Positions 47,665 to 55,668 of a DNA stretch of 64,000 nucleotides are shown here, piece by piece. The stretch covers positions 62,001 to 126,000 of the forward strand of contig NZ_FMVJ01000006.1 in the NCBI RefSeq assembly GCF_900102135.1. The letters are read 5' to 3'. Under the pieces are notes generated by a model. It was not told the DNA's origin. It did not search any database and saw nothing but the letters and a program-made list of their open reading frames with translations. How positions within the stretch are numbered: position 1 is the stretch's first letter; each line of letters begins with the position of its first letter. The translations under genes were made by a program, and so were the position numbers. The DNA comes from Microvirga guangxiensis. GTDB taxonomy: Bacteria; Pseudomonadota; Alphaproteobacteria; Rhizobiales; Beijerinckiaceae.

Positions 47665-48921
47665 ATGCAAGTGAAAACACTCCATAAGAACACCTTCTTC
47701 AGCCTTAAACGACTCATGCTTGCCGGTGTCGGGGCCGTCGCCCTGTCCGCAAGCGCCAATGCGGGCACCGTCCGTGTCACCGTCGCGGAATACTCGGCCA
47801 AGACCGGTCCTTACTTCGAGCAAGTGGCAAAGGATTTCGAAGCGGCTAATCCGGGCATCGACATTCAGTTCGAAGTGGTTCCGTGGGACAACCTCCTTCA
47901 GAAGCTCACCACCGACATTTCGGCGAACGCCAATGCGGACCTGTCGATCATCGGCACCCGTTGGCTGGTGGACTTCGTTGAGCAGGGCATCGCCGAGCCG
48001 CTCGACAGCTACCTGACCCCGGAGATCAAGGGGCGCTTCATCGAGACCTTCCTCACCCCTTCGGTGATGAATGGAAAGACCTATGGCTTACCCATCGCCG
48101 CATCCGCGCGCGCGATGTACTACAACAAGGACTTGCTCGCGAAGGCGGGCCTTTCCGAGCCGCCCAAGACCTGGGCCGAGCTCGAGGATTACGCCAAGAA
48201 GATTTCCGCGCAGGGCAACGGTGTGTACGGCTTCGGTCTGCAAGGCAAGGAAGTCGAAACCGACGTCTATTTCTATTACGGCATGTGGTCCTTCGGCGGA
48301 GACATCGTGAAGGACGGCAAGTCCGGTCTCGACTCGAAGGCAGCCATCGATGCCGCATCCCTCTACAAGCGGCTTATCGATCAGGGCGCAACGCAGCCGG
48401 GCGTGACGTCCTATGCTCGCGAAGACGTGCAGAACCTGTTCAAGCAGGGCAAGATCGGCATGATGATCACTGCGCCGTTCCTCGCCAACCAGATCCGTGA
48501 CGAGGCGCCGAACCTTCAGTACGGCGTGGCCCCGATTCCGAAAGGGCCGGGTGGCGATCAGGGCACTTACGGCGTGACGGATTCCGTCATCATGTTCCAG
48601 AACTCCAAGAACAAGGCCGAGGCGTTCAAATTCCTCGACTTCCTGTTCCAGCCGAAGCAGCGCATCAAGTTCACGGTGGACGAGGGCTTCCTGCCGGTGA
48701 CCAAGGCCGAGGCCGAGGATAAGTACTTCACAGAGAATGCCAATCTCAAGGTGTTCACGAGCCTCCTGCCGACCGCCCGCTTCGCGCCGGTGATTGCAGG
48801 CTGGGAGGAGATCGCCGACACTACATCCTCGGCGCTTCAGCGGATCTATCTCGGCCAGGGCCAGATTGAGCCGACGCTCAAGGAGGCCGCAGAGAAGGCC
48901 AATGCGATCCTGAAGAAGTAA
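47665..48921 (+). CDS. ABC transporter substrate-binding protein (sugar type)
   Basis: The 418-residue periplasmic protein has a signal peptide (LKRLMLAGVGAVALSASANAG) and the family 1 binding-protein fold: YFEQVAKDFEAANPGIDIQFE, LLQKLTTDISANANADL, PIAASARAMYYNKDLLAKAGL and FLDFLFQPKQRIKFT. Such proteins usually bind sugars or glycosylated compounds, though related ones bind others. AGAGGG stands just before the ATG. It opens the forward arm of the cluster and delivers its ligand to the two permeases next to it. Confidence 0.93.
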   Translation: MQVKTLHKNTFFSLKRLMLAGVGAVALSASANAGTVRVTVAEYSAKTGPYFEQVAKDFEAANPGIDIQFEVVPWDNLLQKLTTDISANANADLSIIGTRWLVDFVEQGIAEPLDSYLTPEIKGRFIETFLTPSVMNGKTYGLPIAASARAMYYNKDLLAKAGLSEPPKTWAELEDYAKKISAQGNGVYGFGLQGKEVETDVYFYYGMWSFGGDIVKDGKSGLDSKAAIDAASLYKRLIDQGATQPGVTSYAREDVQNLFKQGKIGMMITAPFLANQIRDEAPNLQYGVAPIPKGPGGDQGTYGVTDSVIMFQNSKNKAEAFKFLDFLFQPKQRIKFTVDEGFLPVTKAEAEDKYFTENANLKVFTSLLPTARFAPVIAGWEEIADTTSSALQRIYLGQGQIEPTLKEAAEKANAILKK

Positions 48922-48990
48922 GTCACGATACAGAGGCCGCGCCTGTCCGGCGCGGACTCTCATTCTGTTTGCTCAGTCAGCGGAGCGCTT

Positions 48991-49869
48991 ATGGCCTCGA
49001 CGCGGGTGATCGCGCCCTACGTTCTCGTTCTTCCCAGCTTCGTGCTGGCAGCTCTCATCGTCATCTGGCCCGTCAACGAACTGGCGCAGCTCGCAAGCCA
49101 CAGCGTGAACCGCTTCGGGCAGATCCGCGACTTCGTCGGCATGGCGAATTTTGCGGCGCTGCTCGACGATCCGAACTTCATCGCCTCACTCTGGCGCACC
49201 GGCATCTGGACAATCGGTGTGGTCGGCGGAGCCATTATCTGCTCCGTGCCTGTCGCCCTTGTGCTGAACGAGGACTTTTATGGCCGCGACCTGGCGCGGG
49301 TGATCGTCATGCTGCCCTGGGCGGTTTCGCTCACCATGACTGCCATCGTCTGGCGCTGGGCTTTGTCCGGCGAGAGCGGAATGCTGAACTCGGCGCTGCT
49401 GGAACTCGGCGTCATCGATCAGAATATCCAATGGCTTGCCGAGGCGAGCACTGCCTTCCCAATGCAAATCCTGATCGGCATTCTCGTCACCATCCCGTTC
49501 ACGGTCACCATCATTCTCGGCGGGCTTTCATCCATTCCCGACGATCTCTACGAGGCGGCAGCCCTGGAGGGGGCAGGGCGGTGGGAGCAGTTCCGGCACA
49601 TCACCCTGCCTCTCATCGCGCCATTCCTGAACATCGCGCTCGTTTTGAACACGATCTACGTGTTCAACTCGTTCCCGATCATCTGGGCGATGACTCAGGG
49701 TGGGCCAGCGAACTCCACCGACATTCTCGTGACCTATCTCTACAAGGTCGGCTTCCGCCTCGGAAAGTTGGGCGAGGCCTCCGCTGTCTCTCTGGTAATG
49801 TTCGGCATCCTGCTGGTGTTCACGCTGATCTATGTGCGCCTCACCACGGCGAAGGGAGCGAAGATATGA
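48991..49869 (+). CDS. ABC transporter permease (MalF/UgpA type)
   Basis: The 292-residue inner-membrane protein has six hydrophobic segments and the EAA loop reading [24 protein letters not shown], which docks the ATPase. CGGAG five bases before the ATG supports the start. Its stop overlaps the next permease start (ATGA), so the pair is translationally coupled. Confidence 0.94.
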   Translation: MASTRVIAPYVLVLPSFVLAALIVIWPVNELAQLASHSVNRFGQIRDFVGMANFAALLDDPNFIASLWRTGIWTIGVVGGAIICSVPVALVLNEDFYGRDLARVIVMLPWAVSLTMTAIVWRWALSGESGMLNSALLELGVIDQNIQWLAEASTAFPMQILIGILVTIPFTVTIILGGLSSIPDDLYEAAALEGAGRWEQFRHITLPLIAPFLNIALVLNTIYVFNSFPIIWAMTQGGPANSTDILVTYLYKVGFRLGKLGEASAVSLVMFGILLVFTLIYVRLTTAKGAKI

Positions 49870-50693
49870 ACTCCTCCAAGCTCCGACGCTCTCTCGTCTG
49901 CTGGCTCGTCCTGTCGCCGATTGTCGTGACAGCCCTCTTTCCCTTCGCGGTTATGCTGATCACCGCGCTCAAGCCCAATACCGAGGTGCTCACGCCGACC
50001 TGGTGGCCCTCCCGTGTTGCGTGGGAAAACTTCCAGACCATGTGGACGGCGACGAATTTCGGGAATGCTCTCAGGAATTCGCTTTACGTATCCGTGCTGG
50101 CGACGCTGGGCTCCCTGATCGTGTCCATCCCGGCTGCCTATGCCTTGACCCGGTTCGACTTCAAGGGACGTGAATTCTACCGTCAGTTCCTTCTGGTCAC
50201 GCAGATGCTCTCGCCCATCGTTCTGGTGGTGGGCCTGTTCCGCCTCATGGTGGCGCTGGGGGTGATCGACAACATCAATGCGGTGACGGTGGTTTATGCA
50301 GCCTTCAACATCGCCTTCTCGGTCTGGATGCTGCAGAGCTACTTCGCCACCATCCCCCTCGATCTGGAAGAGGCGGCCTGGATGGAAGGAGCGGGGCGGG
50401 CGAGAACCCTCGTGAAGGTGTTTCTGCCGCTGGCCGTACCGGCCATCGTCGTGACGGCGATATTCACCTTCATCAATGCCTGGAACGAGTTCGTGATCGC
50501 GCTGACCTTGCTGCGCTCGCAGGACAGCTACACGCTGCCCATCCAGATTTTCTCGCTCGTATCCGGCCGCTATACCGTCGAATGGCATCATGTGATGGCG
50601 GCGACATTCGCCGCGACCGTCCCCGTCGCCATCGCTTTCGCCTGGCTCCAGCGCTACCTCGTGCGCGGCCTGGCACTCGGCGCTGTGAAGTAG
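49866..50693 (+). CDS. ABC transporter permease (MalG/UgpE type)
   Basis: The 275-residue protein has six membrane segments and an EAA loop [25 protein letters not shown] stretch. It starts at ATG 49866, overlapping the previous stop by 4 bp. A longer in-frame reading from 48969 is only the shadow of the upstream permease gene. It completes the importer with the binding protein, the other permease and the ATPase of the opposite arm. Confidence 0.94.
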   Translation: MNSSKLRRSLVCWLVLSPIVVTALFPFAVMLITALKPNTEVLTPTWWPSRVAWENFQTMWTATNFGNALRNSLYVSVLATLGSLIVSIPAAYALTRFDFKGREFYRQFLLVTQMLSPIVLVVGLFRLMVALGVIDNINAVTVVYAAFNIAFSVWMLQSYFATIPLDLEEAAWMEGAGRARTLVKVFLPLAVPAIVVTAIFTFINAWNEFVIALTLLRSQDSYTLPIQIFSLVSGRYTVEWHHVMAATFAATVPVAIAFAWLQRYLVRGLALGAVK

Positions 50694-50713
50694 GATTTCA
50701 GAAGAAGGAAACA

Positions 50714-51091
50714 ATGATGAAACAGACTTTCGGGTCGTCCCATGTTCCCCTGTCGCCTGCGGTGAGGGCTGGGGACTTCATCTTTATTTCAGGGCAGGTG
50801 CCGGTCGGATCGAACGGAGAGTATGTCGGCGGCACCATCGAAGCTCAGACCCGTCAGGTTCTCGAGAATGTGAAGGCCGCCTTGGCTCTGGCCGGCGCTG
50901 AGATGTCCGATGTGGTCAAGACGACGGTCTGGCTTGAGGATGCGAGGGACTTCAGCGGGTTCAACAAGGTTTATGCAACCTATTTCCCCACGAACCCACC
51001 AGCACGCACAACAGCTGAAGGACGGCTGATGGTGGACATCAAGGTCGAGATCGAGGCGATTGCCTACAAGCCCATGAACCCGGCGTCCTGA
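50714..51091 (+). CDS. ridA: RidA-family enamine/imine deaminase
   Basis: The 125-residue protein has the RidA core: FGSSHVPLSPAVRAGDFIFI, SGQVPVG, QTRQVLENVKAALALAGAEM, VVKTTVWLEDARDF and the substrate-binding Arg in PARTTAEG. RidA hydrolyses reactive enamines/imines such as 2-aminoacrylate released by PLP enzymes, protecting other PLP enzymes. AAGAAGGAA precedes tandem ATGs at 50714 and 50717. It ends the forward arm, 20 bp after the second permease, matching the DSD1-type PLP enzyme across the promoter. Confidence 0.93.
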   Translation: MMKQTFGSSHVPLSPAVRAGDFIFISGQVPVGSNGEYVGGTIEAQTRQVLENVKAALALAGAEMSDVVKTTVWLEDARDFSGFNKVYATYFPTNPPARTTAEGRLMVDIKVEIEAIAYKPMNPAS

Positions 51092-51205
51092 TCTCGATTT
51101 TGGATCGTTATTTCCTGTCGTTTACCTTATGTCTTAAGCCTTTGGCGACTTCGTTCCGCTAGTTCGAAAGCGGGACGAATAATTCCCAAAATCAGGAATA
51201 AGACA

Positions 51206-51520
51206 ATGGCTTTGACGGGGCGTTTCAATCTCCGGAAATCGTTTTCCGGTCGTATCATTTTGCAGGTCGAGGAAGAGGTGAAGAGCGCATGGGGGCTCTT
51301 CGCGCGGCAGCCGAAACTCCGCAGGCGCTGGCGCGATGCCAAGCCGATGGATCTGCCGGCAACCGAGTTGCGCGCATTGATGGATCTGCGCAACCGTCCG
51401 CGTTTCATGGCTCAGGCTTTCGAGCCGACCCAGATCGTCAGGCCCGCGCCGTCATTGGTCGAGTCGTCTCTTCCCAGCCCCTCCATTTCCGAGGATGTGC
51501 GTTCCGTGGCGACGCACTGA
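51206..51520 (+). CDS. Hypothetical protein
   Basis: A 104-residue frame with AGGAATAAGAC before its ATG. The sequence (RIILQVEEEVKSAWGLFARQPKLRRRW) is basic and partly helical, with a Ser/Pro-rich C-terminus; no family recognised. A perfect hairpin follows. Confidence 0.5.
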   Translation: MALTGRFNLRKSFSGRIILQVEEEVKSAWGLFARQPKLRRRWRDAKPMDLPATELRALMDLRNRPRFMAQAFEPTQIVRPAPSLVESSLPSPSISEDVRSVATH

Positions 51521-51545
51521 GTTTGCATCCAGTCACTGGTTTGTG

Positions 51546-51571
51546 CCGAGACCGCGGATGCGCGGTCTCGG
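51546..51571. repeat. Perfect GC-rich hairpin between convergent genes
   Basis: CCGAGACCGCG / CGCGGTCTCGG is an 11-bp stem with a GATG tetraloop. There is no U-tract on either side, but its position between two convergent gene ends suggests a transcript-ending role. Confidence 0.6.
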
Positions 51572-51593
51572 GCATTCGCATGGTTTGAAGGCT

Positions 51594-51980
51594 TCAGTCG
51601 TCGAACTGCGTATCCTGCTCAGGCGCGTCCATCAGTTCCCAGTTCTCATAGAGGTCGATGGTGGTGTGCCCCGGCATATCCTTGCCCAAATAAAGCAGCA
51701 CTTCGACCCAGGGACGGCCATGAGGGCGGGGCCTGATATTCGTCACCTGCCCGAAGAACCCGGTGAGTGGGCAGCGGACGAATTCGCCGATTTCGGGCCA
51801 CCGGCTCTGTTCATAACGCAACCTCTCTTCGGCTTCCTGAAGCAGGGCCCGCAGCCGTTCTACTTTCGCCTGCAGTTCAGCTGCCCGCTTCGTGCAGTGG
51901 CTTTCCTGGAACCCGTGCAGTGTCGGGCCTGACGCCGGTGCCTCGCCATACTCGATTGACGGTAACGAAATCAGACTCAT
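51594..51980 (-). CDS. Hypothetical coiled-coil protein
   Basis: A 128-residue protein from ATG 51980, preceded by GAAAGGA (a longer upstream frame has no such site). A coiled coil of about 30 residues (KRAAELQAKVERLRALLQEA) precedes a small globular part with GFFGQVTNIRPRPHGRPWVEV and an acidic tail QDTQFDD. No family is recognised. Confidence 0.6.
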   Translation of the reverse strand: MSLISLPSIEYGEAPASGPTLHGFQESHCTKRAAELQAKVERLRALLQEAEERLRYEQSRWPEIGEFVRCPLTGFFGQVTNIRPRPHGRPWVEVLLYLGKDMPGHTTIDLYENWELMDAPEQDTQFDD

Positions 51981-52130
51981 CACACGTCCTTTCGCCTCAA
52001 GAATAGACCATGCAGCCGCGGCAACGCAGCTCGCGGGGATTATGGTAAAAAAGTGGTGCGGGCTGACGAGGCTGCAAGCCATCCAAAAGGATGAATGGAA
52101 CGCGCGAATGCCAAGCTCGGTTGATTAGGC

Positions 52131-52904
52131 ATGGCAAGGCTCGCGGTCATACCTCCAAACTGGCGCAGGCGACGCGTCCGGCGTCGTTCGATGCGATGCA
52201 TTCTCCCTATGCTCATTGGAGCGGCACTCAGCCTCCCAGGCTATGGCTTTGCTCTGCCGTCGTCGGCCCCTCTGCCGCCGCCAAGGCCCGATCGGCCCGA
52301 ACCAGCGACACAGGAGCCACAGGTGCCACCCGCTGGGGAAGACCAGCAAAAGGTTTCCGAGGTCAGCGAGGCGGACAAGGCCTGCATCGACAATCTCGAA
52401 AAACTCGGTCTGCGTTTCGAAAAGCGTCCGCCGGTGCAGGAGAACGCCTGCAAGATCGCCAACCCCGTGTCGGTCTCCGGGCTGCCGAACGGCGTGGAGA
52501 TTTCTCCTGTCTCCCTCATGGAATGCCGATACGCGGAAGGGTTGGCTCGATGGGTCGGTGAGGTCGTCGTGCCTAGGGCCGGTGAGCATTTGAAGGCTGC
52601 GCCGAAAAAGATCCTGATCGGCACGTCATATCAATGCAGAGACCAGCGCTCTGGAGCGAAGCTCAGCGAGCACGCGTTCGGCAACGGGGTCGACGTGATG
52701 GGCTTTGAGTTCGACAAGAGCGGGCCCCTGACGATCAAATTCCAGGCTGAGGGTTCCCCGGAGGCTGCCTTCCAATCCGCTATTCAGAAAGAGGCCTGCG
52801 CGATCTTCTCGACCGTGCTCGGACCGGGTGCGGATGCCGATCATGGCGATCACCTTCATCTCGATATGCGCGCGCGCAAGGGCGATTACCGCATCTGCCA
52901 ATGA
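52131..52904 (+). CDS. Extensin-like domain protein (likely metallopeptidase fold)
   Basis: The 257-residue protein has an N-terminal export signal (LPMLIGAALSLPGYGFALP), a Pro-rich linker (about 45-75) and an Extensin_like_C domain. Two histidine/aspartate clusters, SEHAFGNGVDVMGF and DADHGDHLHLDM, match the His-x(6)-Asp and His-x-His zinc ligands of the M15/LAS peptidase fold, so it may cut peptidoglycan peptides. ATG 52191 would give a more compact signal peptide. It lies next to an L,D-transpeptidase. Confidence 0.85.
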   Translation: MARLAVIPPNWRRRRVRRRSMRCILPMLIGAALSLPGYGFALPSSAPLPPPRPDRPEPATQEPQVPPAGEDQQKVSEVSEADKACIDNLEKLGLRFEKRPPVQENACKIANPVSVSGLPNGVEISPVSLMECRYAEGLARWVGEVVVPRAGEHLKAAPKKILIGTSYQCRDQRSGAKLSEHAFGNGVDVMGFEFDKSGPLTIKFQAEGSPEAAFQSAIQKEACAIFSTVLGPGADADHGDHLHLDMRARKGDYRICQ

Positions 52905-52983
52905 GTGAAGGGAACACCGCGAAGGCTTTCGCCTTTGTCATGTCTCCAGCCTCATCGGGAGGCTGGTATGGTGGAGTTGAAGT

Positions 52984-53964
52984 ATGAAAACGCTGATGTT
53001 TGCTGCTATAGGCACGATGATCGCCACGGGAGTTCTGGCCGCTGCCCCTGAGCAACTAAGCATGGAGGCGGTGAACGCCTCGGATCTCTCCGCCAAGCCT
53101 GAGAAGGAAGTCAGCCCGGTCATGATCAAGGCGCAGGTTCTGCTCGACCGCGCACGGTTTTCTCCCGGCGTCGTCGACGGGCGCAATGGCGAGAACATGA
53201 AGAACGCAGTGAAGGCTTTTGAGAAGGCAAAGGGCCTGAAAGCCGATGGCGTGCTCGACGACGAGCTCTGGGCCAAGTTGAGCGAGACCTCCAGCGATCC
53301 CGCGCTCGTCGAGTACACGATCACCGAAGATGATGTGAAAGGGCCATTCACCCCCATCCCCGACAAGATGGAGGAGCAGGCGGATCTCGAACGCCTGTCC
53401 TACTCAAGTCCGGAGGAGCTCCTCGCCGAAAAATTCCACATGGATGTGGACCTTTTGAAGGAACTCAATCCCGAGACGTCCTTCGATAAGGCCGGCACGA
53501 CCATTGTCGTAGCAAATGTCGCAGCCCAGCCTGCGGAGAAGAATTCAGCCGACATCGAGAAGATTGAAGTGGTCAAGAGCGAACACGTCGTCCGGGTGCT
53601 CGGTAAGGACGGCGCAGTGATTGCGGTCTATCCCGCCTCCATCGGTAGCGAGGAAAAACCTGCGCCGACAGGCAAGCACGAGGTGCGGGCAGTCGCGCGC
53701 AATCCCAATTACACCTACAATCCGGACTACGCTTTCAAGGGAGTGAAGGCGAAGGAAAAGTTCGAGATCAAGCCGGGGCCTAATAATCCTGTCGGCTCCG
53801 TCTGGATCGATCTTTCCGTCGAGACTTTCGGAATCCACGGAACGCCTGAGCCAGAGAAGGTCGGCAAGGCCTATTCCAACGGCTGCGTGCGGTTGACGAA
53901 CTGGGACGTGGAAGAGTTGGCGGGGATGGTCAAGAAGGGCACCCCGGTCGTCTTTCTCGAGTAA
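52984..53964 (+). CDS. L,D-transpeptidase (YkuD) with peptidoglycan-binding domain
   Basis: The 326-residue protein has a signal peptide (MKTLMFAAIGTMIATGVLA), a peptidoglycan-binding_1 domain (about 45-100; VMIKAQVLLDRARFSPGVVDG), a LysM-like segment (EELLAEKFHMDVDLLKELNP) and a YkuD catalytic domain with FGIHGTPEP and the nucleophile Cys301 in SNGCVRLTNWDVEEL. It forms 3-3 crosslinks in peptidoglycan or attaches proteins to it. It starts about 80 bp after the extensin-like gene. Confidence 0.93.
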   Translation: MKTLMFAAIGTMIATGVLAAAPEQLSMEAVNASDLSAKPEKEVSPVMIKAQVLLDRARFSPGVVDGRNGENMKNAVKAFEKAKGLKADGVLDDELWAKLSETSSDPALVEYTITEDDVKGPFTPIPDKMEEQADLERLSYSSPEELLAEKFHMDVDLLKELNPETSFDKAGTTIVVANVAAQPAEKNSADIEKIEVVKSEHVVRVLGKDGAVIAVYPASIGSEEKPAPTGKHEVRAVARNPNYTYNPDYAFKGVKAKEKFEIKPGPNNPVGSVWIDLSVETFGIHGTPEPEKVGKAYSNGCVRLTNWDVEELAGMVKKGTPVVFLE

Positions 53965-53983
53965 GAGCCGGAAGGACCGGCTC

Positions 53984-54259
53984 TCAATCGTCGTTGGCGG
54001 AGTTCAGCTGATCGGGCTTCATGCCCTCGTCAACTTCGGTGTCGTGCATCCTGACGAGCCATTCAAGCTGCTCCTGCACGAAGCTCGGGTCGCTGTGGAA
54101 GCGCATGGCGCAGGCTACAAGAAAGATCGCGATCTCGGGCAGGTCTTCATCGCCCATGTCAGGCAGCACGAGCTCTAGCTCCGTCATGTTGCTAGCGGTC
54201 ACGATGGCTGCCTCCATGGGAGGAATGACTGTGCCGCCGCTGTCGGGAGGAAGAGCCAT
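53984..54259 (-). CDS. Small acidic hypothetical protein
   Basis: A 91-residue protein from ATG 54259, seven bases after AGGA; ATG 54265 is too close to it. The sequence is acidic with a likely helix pair (LPDMGDEDLPEIAIFLVACAM, FVQEQLEWLVRMHDTEV). No family is recognised. It converges with the L,D-transpeptidase gene. Confidence 0.6.
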   Translation of the reverse strand: MALPPDSGGTVIPPMEAAIVTASNMTELELVLPDMGDEDLPEIAIFLVACAMRFHSDPSFVQEQLEWLVRMHDTEVDEGMKPDQLNSANDD

Positions 54260-54359
54260 GGGCATATCCTTTGTTGGAGTTAAAACTTGCAGCCTGTTCT
54301 AACGCGCAGGCTCTGAACGTAAAGCCTTTGGGCGGAATGCAAGGTGCAACGCCAGAGAC

Positions 54360-54387
54360 AAAAAACCCACCGCGTCGAGCGGTGGGT
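54360..54387 (-). terminator. Intrinsic terminator of the BA14K gene
   Basis: On the minus strand ACCCACCGC / GCGGTGGGT forms a perfect 9-bp stem with a 5-base loop, followed by six T, about 24 bp after the stop. Confidence 0.9.
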
Positions 54388-54410
54388 CGGTGCTTTCGTG
54401 GCGTTTCTGC

Positions 54411-54830
54411 TTAGTATGTGCAGACGTAGCGCATGCCGTTGGTCGAGAGGAAAGTGCCCGTTACCGGATCGTAGGAGCGGTACTTGCGGGCGCAATAGGC
54501 GGCAAGCTGAGGGTCCACCGTACCGGGGGGCGGGGGAGGAGCCGCCTGAGCCTGGCTGGCAATCGCGCTGCCGATCAGCGCTCCGGCCGCCAAGCCGACG
54601 GCGCCGGCTGCCAATGCGGACCCGCCGTCATAACCACGGTAGTGGCGGTGACGATAATAGGGGCGATAGCCGCGCCGGTAGTACTGAGCATAGCTCTCGT
54701 TCGGATAGGCCCGCTCAAGCTTGGAGAGAGCTGGCTTGCGGGCCGGCTCTGCCTGGGCCGGAAGGCCGGCGCCGAGGAGCGTGGCCGCGACCACGCCTGC
54801 ACCTGCCAGGGTTACTGTGAGTTTGCGCAT
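54411..54830 (-). CDS. BA14K-family secreted protein
   Basis: The 139-residue protein has a signal peptide (MRKLTVTLAGAGVVAATLLGAGLPAQA), an Arg/Tyr-rich region (YYRRGYRPYYRHRHY), a hydrophobic glycine/alanine helix (LAAGAVGLAAGALIGSAIA) and the C-terminal BA14K motif YCARKYRSYDPVTGTFLS. The family was named for a Brucella immunogen and is common in rhizobia. ATG 54830 has GGGAG upstream; an eight-codon longer frame is less likely. Confidence 0.92.
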   Translation of the reverse strand: MRKLTVTLAGAGVVAATLLGAGLPAQAEPARKPALSKLERAYPNESYAQYYRRGYRPYYRHRHYRGYDGGSALAAGAVGLAAGALIGSAIASQAQAAPPPPPGTVDPQLAAYCARKYRSYDPVTGTFLSTNGMRYVCTY

Positions 54831-54854
54831 TGAGGACTCCCGAATTGCAATCAT

Positions 54855-55159
54855 GCAGCGTCATGCTTTGGTTCAGAGGGCAAAGTTACACTCTCTTCCG
54901 TCAAGCTTGCAAATATTTCCAGAGCGAGTGCCGTGATGTGAGGTCAATCGACCATCGAGATGAGCGAAATGCTTTCAGAATATTTGCAACAAAGTAACTG
55001 TCTACCCCAGAGGCGTAGAAAGAACGTAGAGCCAGATACTCTCTTGAGAGCCCTGGCTTCTGAATCGCGGTTGCCGGTTTTCCCTGAAAAGCTCTGGATT
55101 TTTGTCCGGAAATCATCCAATAAGCATATGTTCTAACGTACTCTCGGGGGCGGGTTTAA
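54855..55159. other. Intergenic region with an 11-bp inverted repeat
   Basis: About 305 bp with no convincing gene. TTGCAAATATT (54907-54917) and AATATTTGCAA (54979-54989) are perfect inverted copies 61 bp apart, and between them lies GGTCAATCGACC (54939-54950). The region separates divergently oriented genes (BA14K and the sensor module). Confidence 0.55.
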
Positions 55160-55666
55160 ATGCGTTACGTCATGCTGCTGGGAATGCTGGCGACTTTGCT
55201 GGCCGGGTCCAGTGCGGCCCAGGCTGCCGAGACTTTGCCTCGCCCCCAAGGGCCCGTCCTTCTGAAGGTTTCCGGCAAGATCGAGCAAACCAATGTCGAT
55301 GGCGAAGCGCACTTCGATCGCCAGATGCTTGAGGCTTTGGGAAAGGCCTCGTTCACCACCGGGTCAGCGCTGACAGACAAGAAGCAGCTTTTCGAAGGCG
55401 TTTCGCTGCGCGCGGTTTTGGAGCGGGCGGGGGCCAAAGGCTCATCCATGCAGGCTTCCGCCCTGAACAACTACAAGATCCAGATCCCCTTGGACGATAT
55501 GAAATACGAGCCCATTATCGCCATGCGCGTCGACGGCCAGGTGCTGAAGTTGCGCGATAAGGGACCTTTGTGGATCGTATATCCGCGGGACGCTTATCCG
55601 GAGTTGCAGGCGCAGATCTATGACTCGCGCTGGATCTGGCAGTTGAACAAGCTGCATGTCGAGTGA
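55160..55666 (+). CDS. Exported sulfite-oxidase-fold protein without cysteine
   Basis: The 168-residue protein has a signal peptide (MRYVMLLGMLATLLAGSSAAQA) and a domain resembling the molybdopterin-oxidoreductase (sulfite oxidase) core: VLLKVSGKIEQTN, LFEGVSLRAVLERAGA, NNYKIQIPLDD and KGPLWIVYPRDAYPEL. It contains no cysteine at all, so the usual molybdenum-liganding cysteine is missing and enzyme activity is unlikely. It is coupled to a histidine kinase gene, whose start lies 3 bp after its stop, suggesting a periplasmic sensing partner. Confidence 0.72.
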   Translation: MRYVMLLGMLATLLAGSSAAQAAETLPRPQGPVLLKVSGKIEQTNVDGEAHFDRQMLEALGKASFTTGSALTDKKQLFEGVSLRAVLERAGAKGSSMQASALNNYKIQIPLDDMKYEPIIAMRVDGQVLKLRDKGPLWIVYPRDAYPELQAQIYDSRWIWQLNKLHVE

Positions 55667-55668
55667 CC

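Noticed and set aside
48969..50693. 574-codon frame covering both permease genes
   Set aside because: Its first part is out of frame with the real first permease; only the part from 49866 is a gene.
54901..55116. 71-codon minus-strand frame in the gap before the sensor module
   Set aside because: It spans the inverted repeat and has no ribosome binding site or family resemblance.
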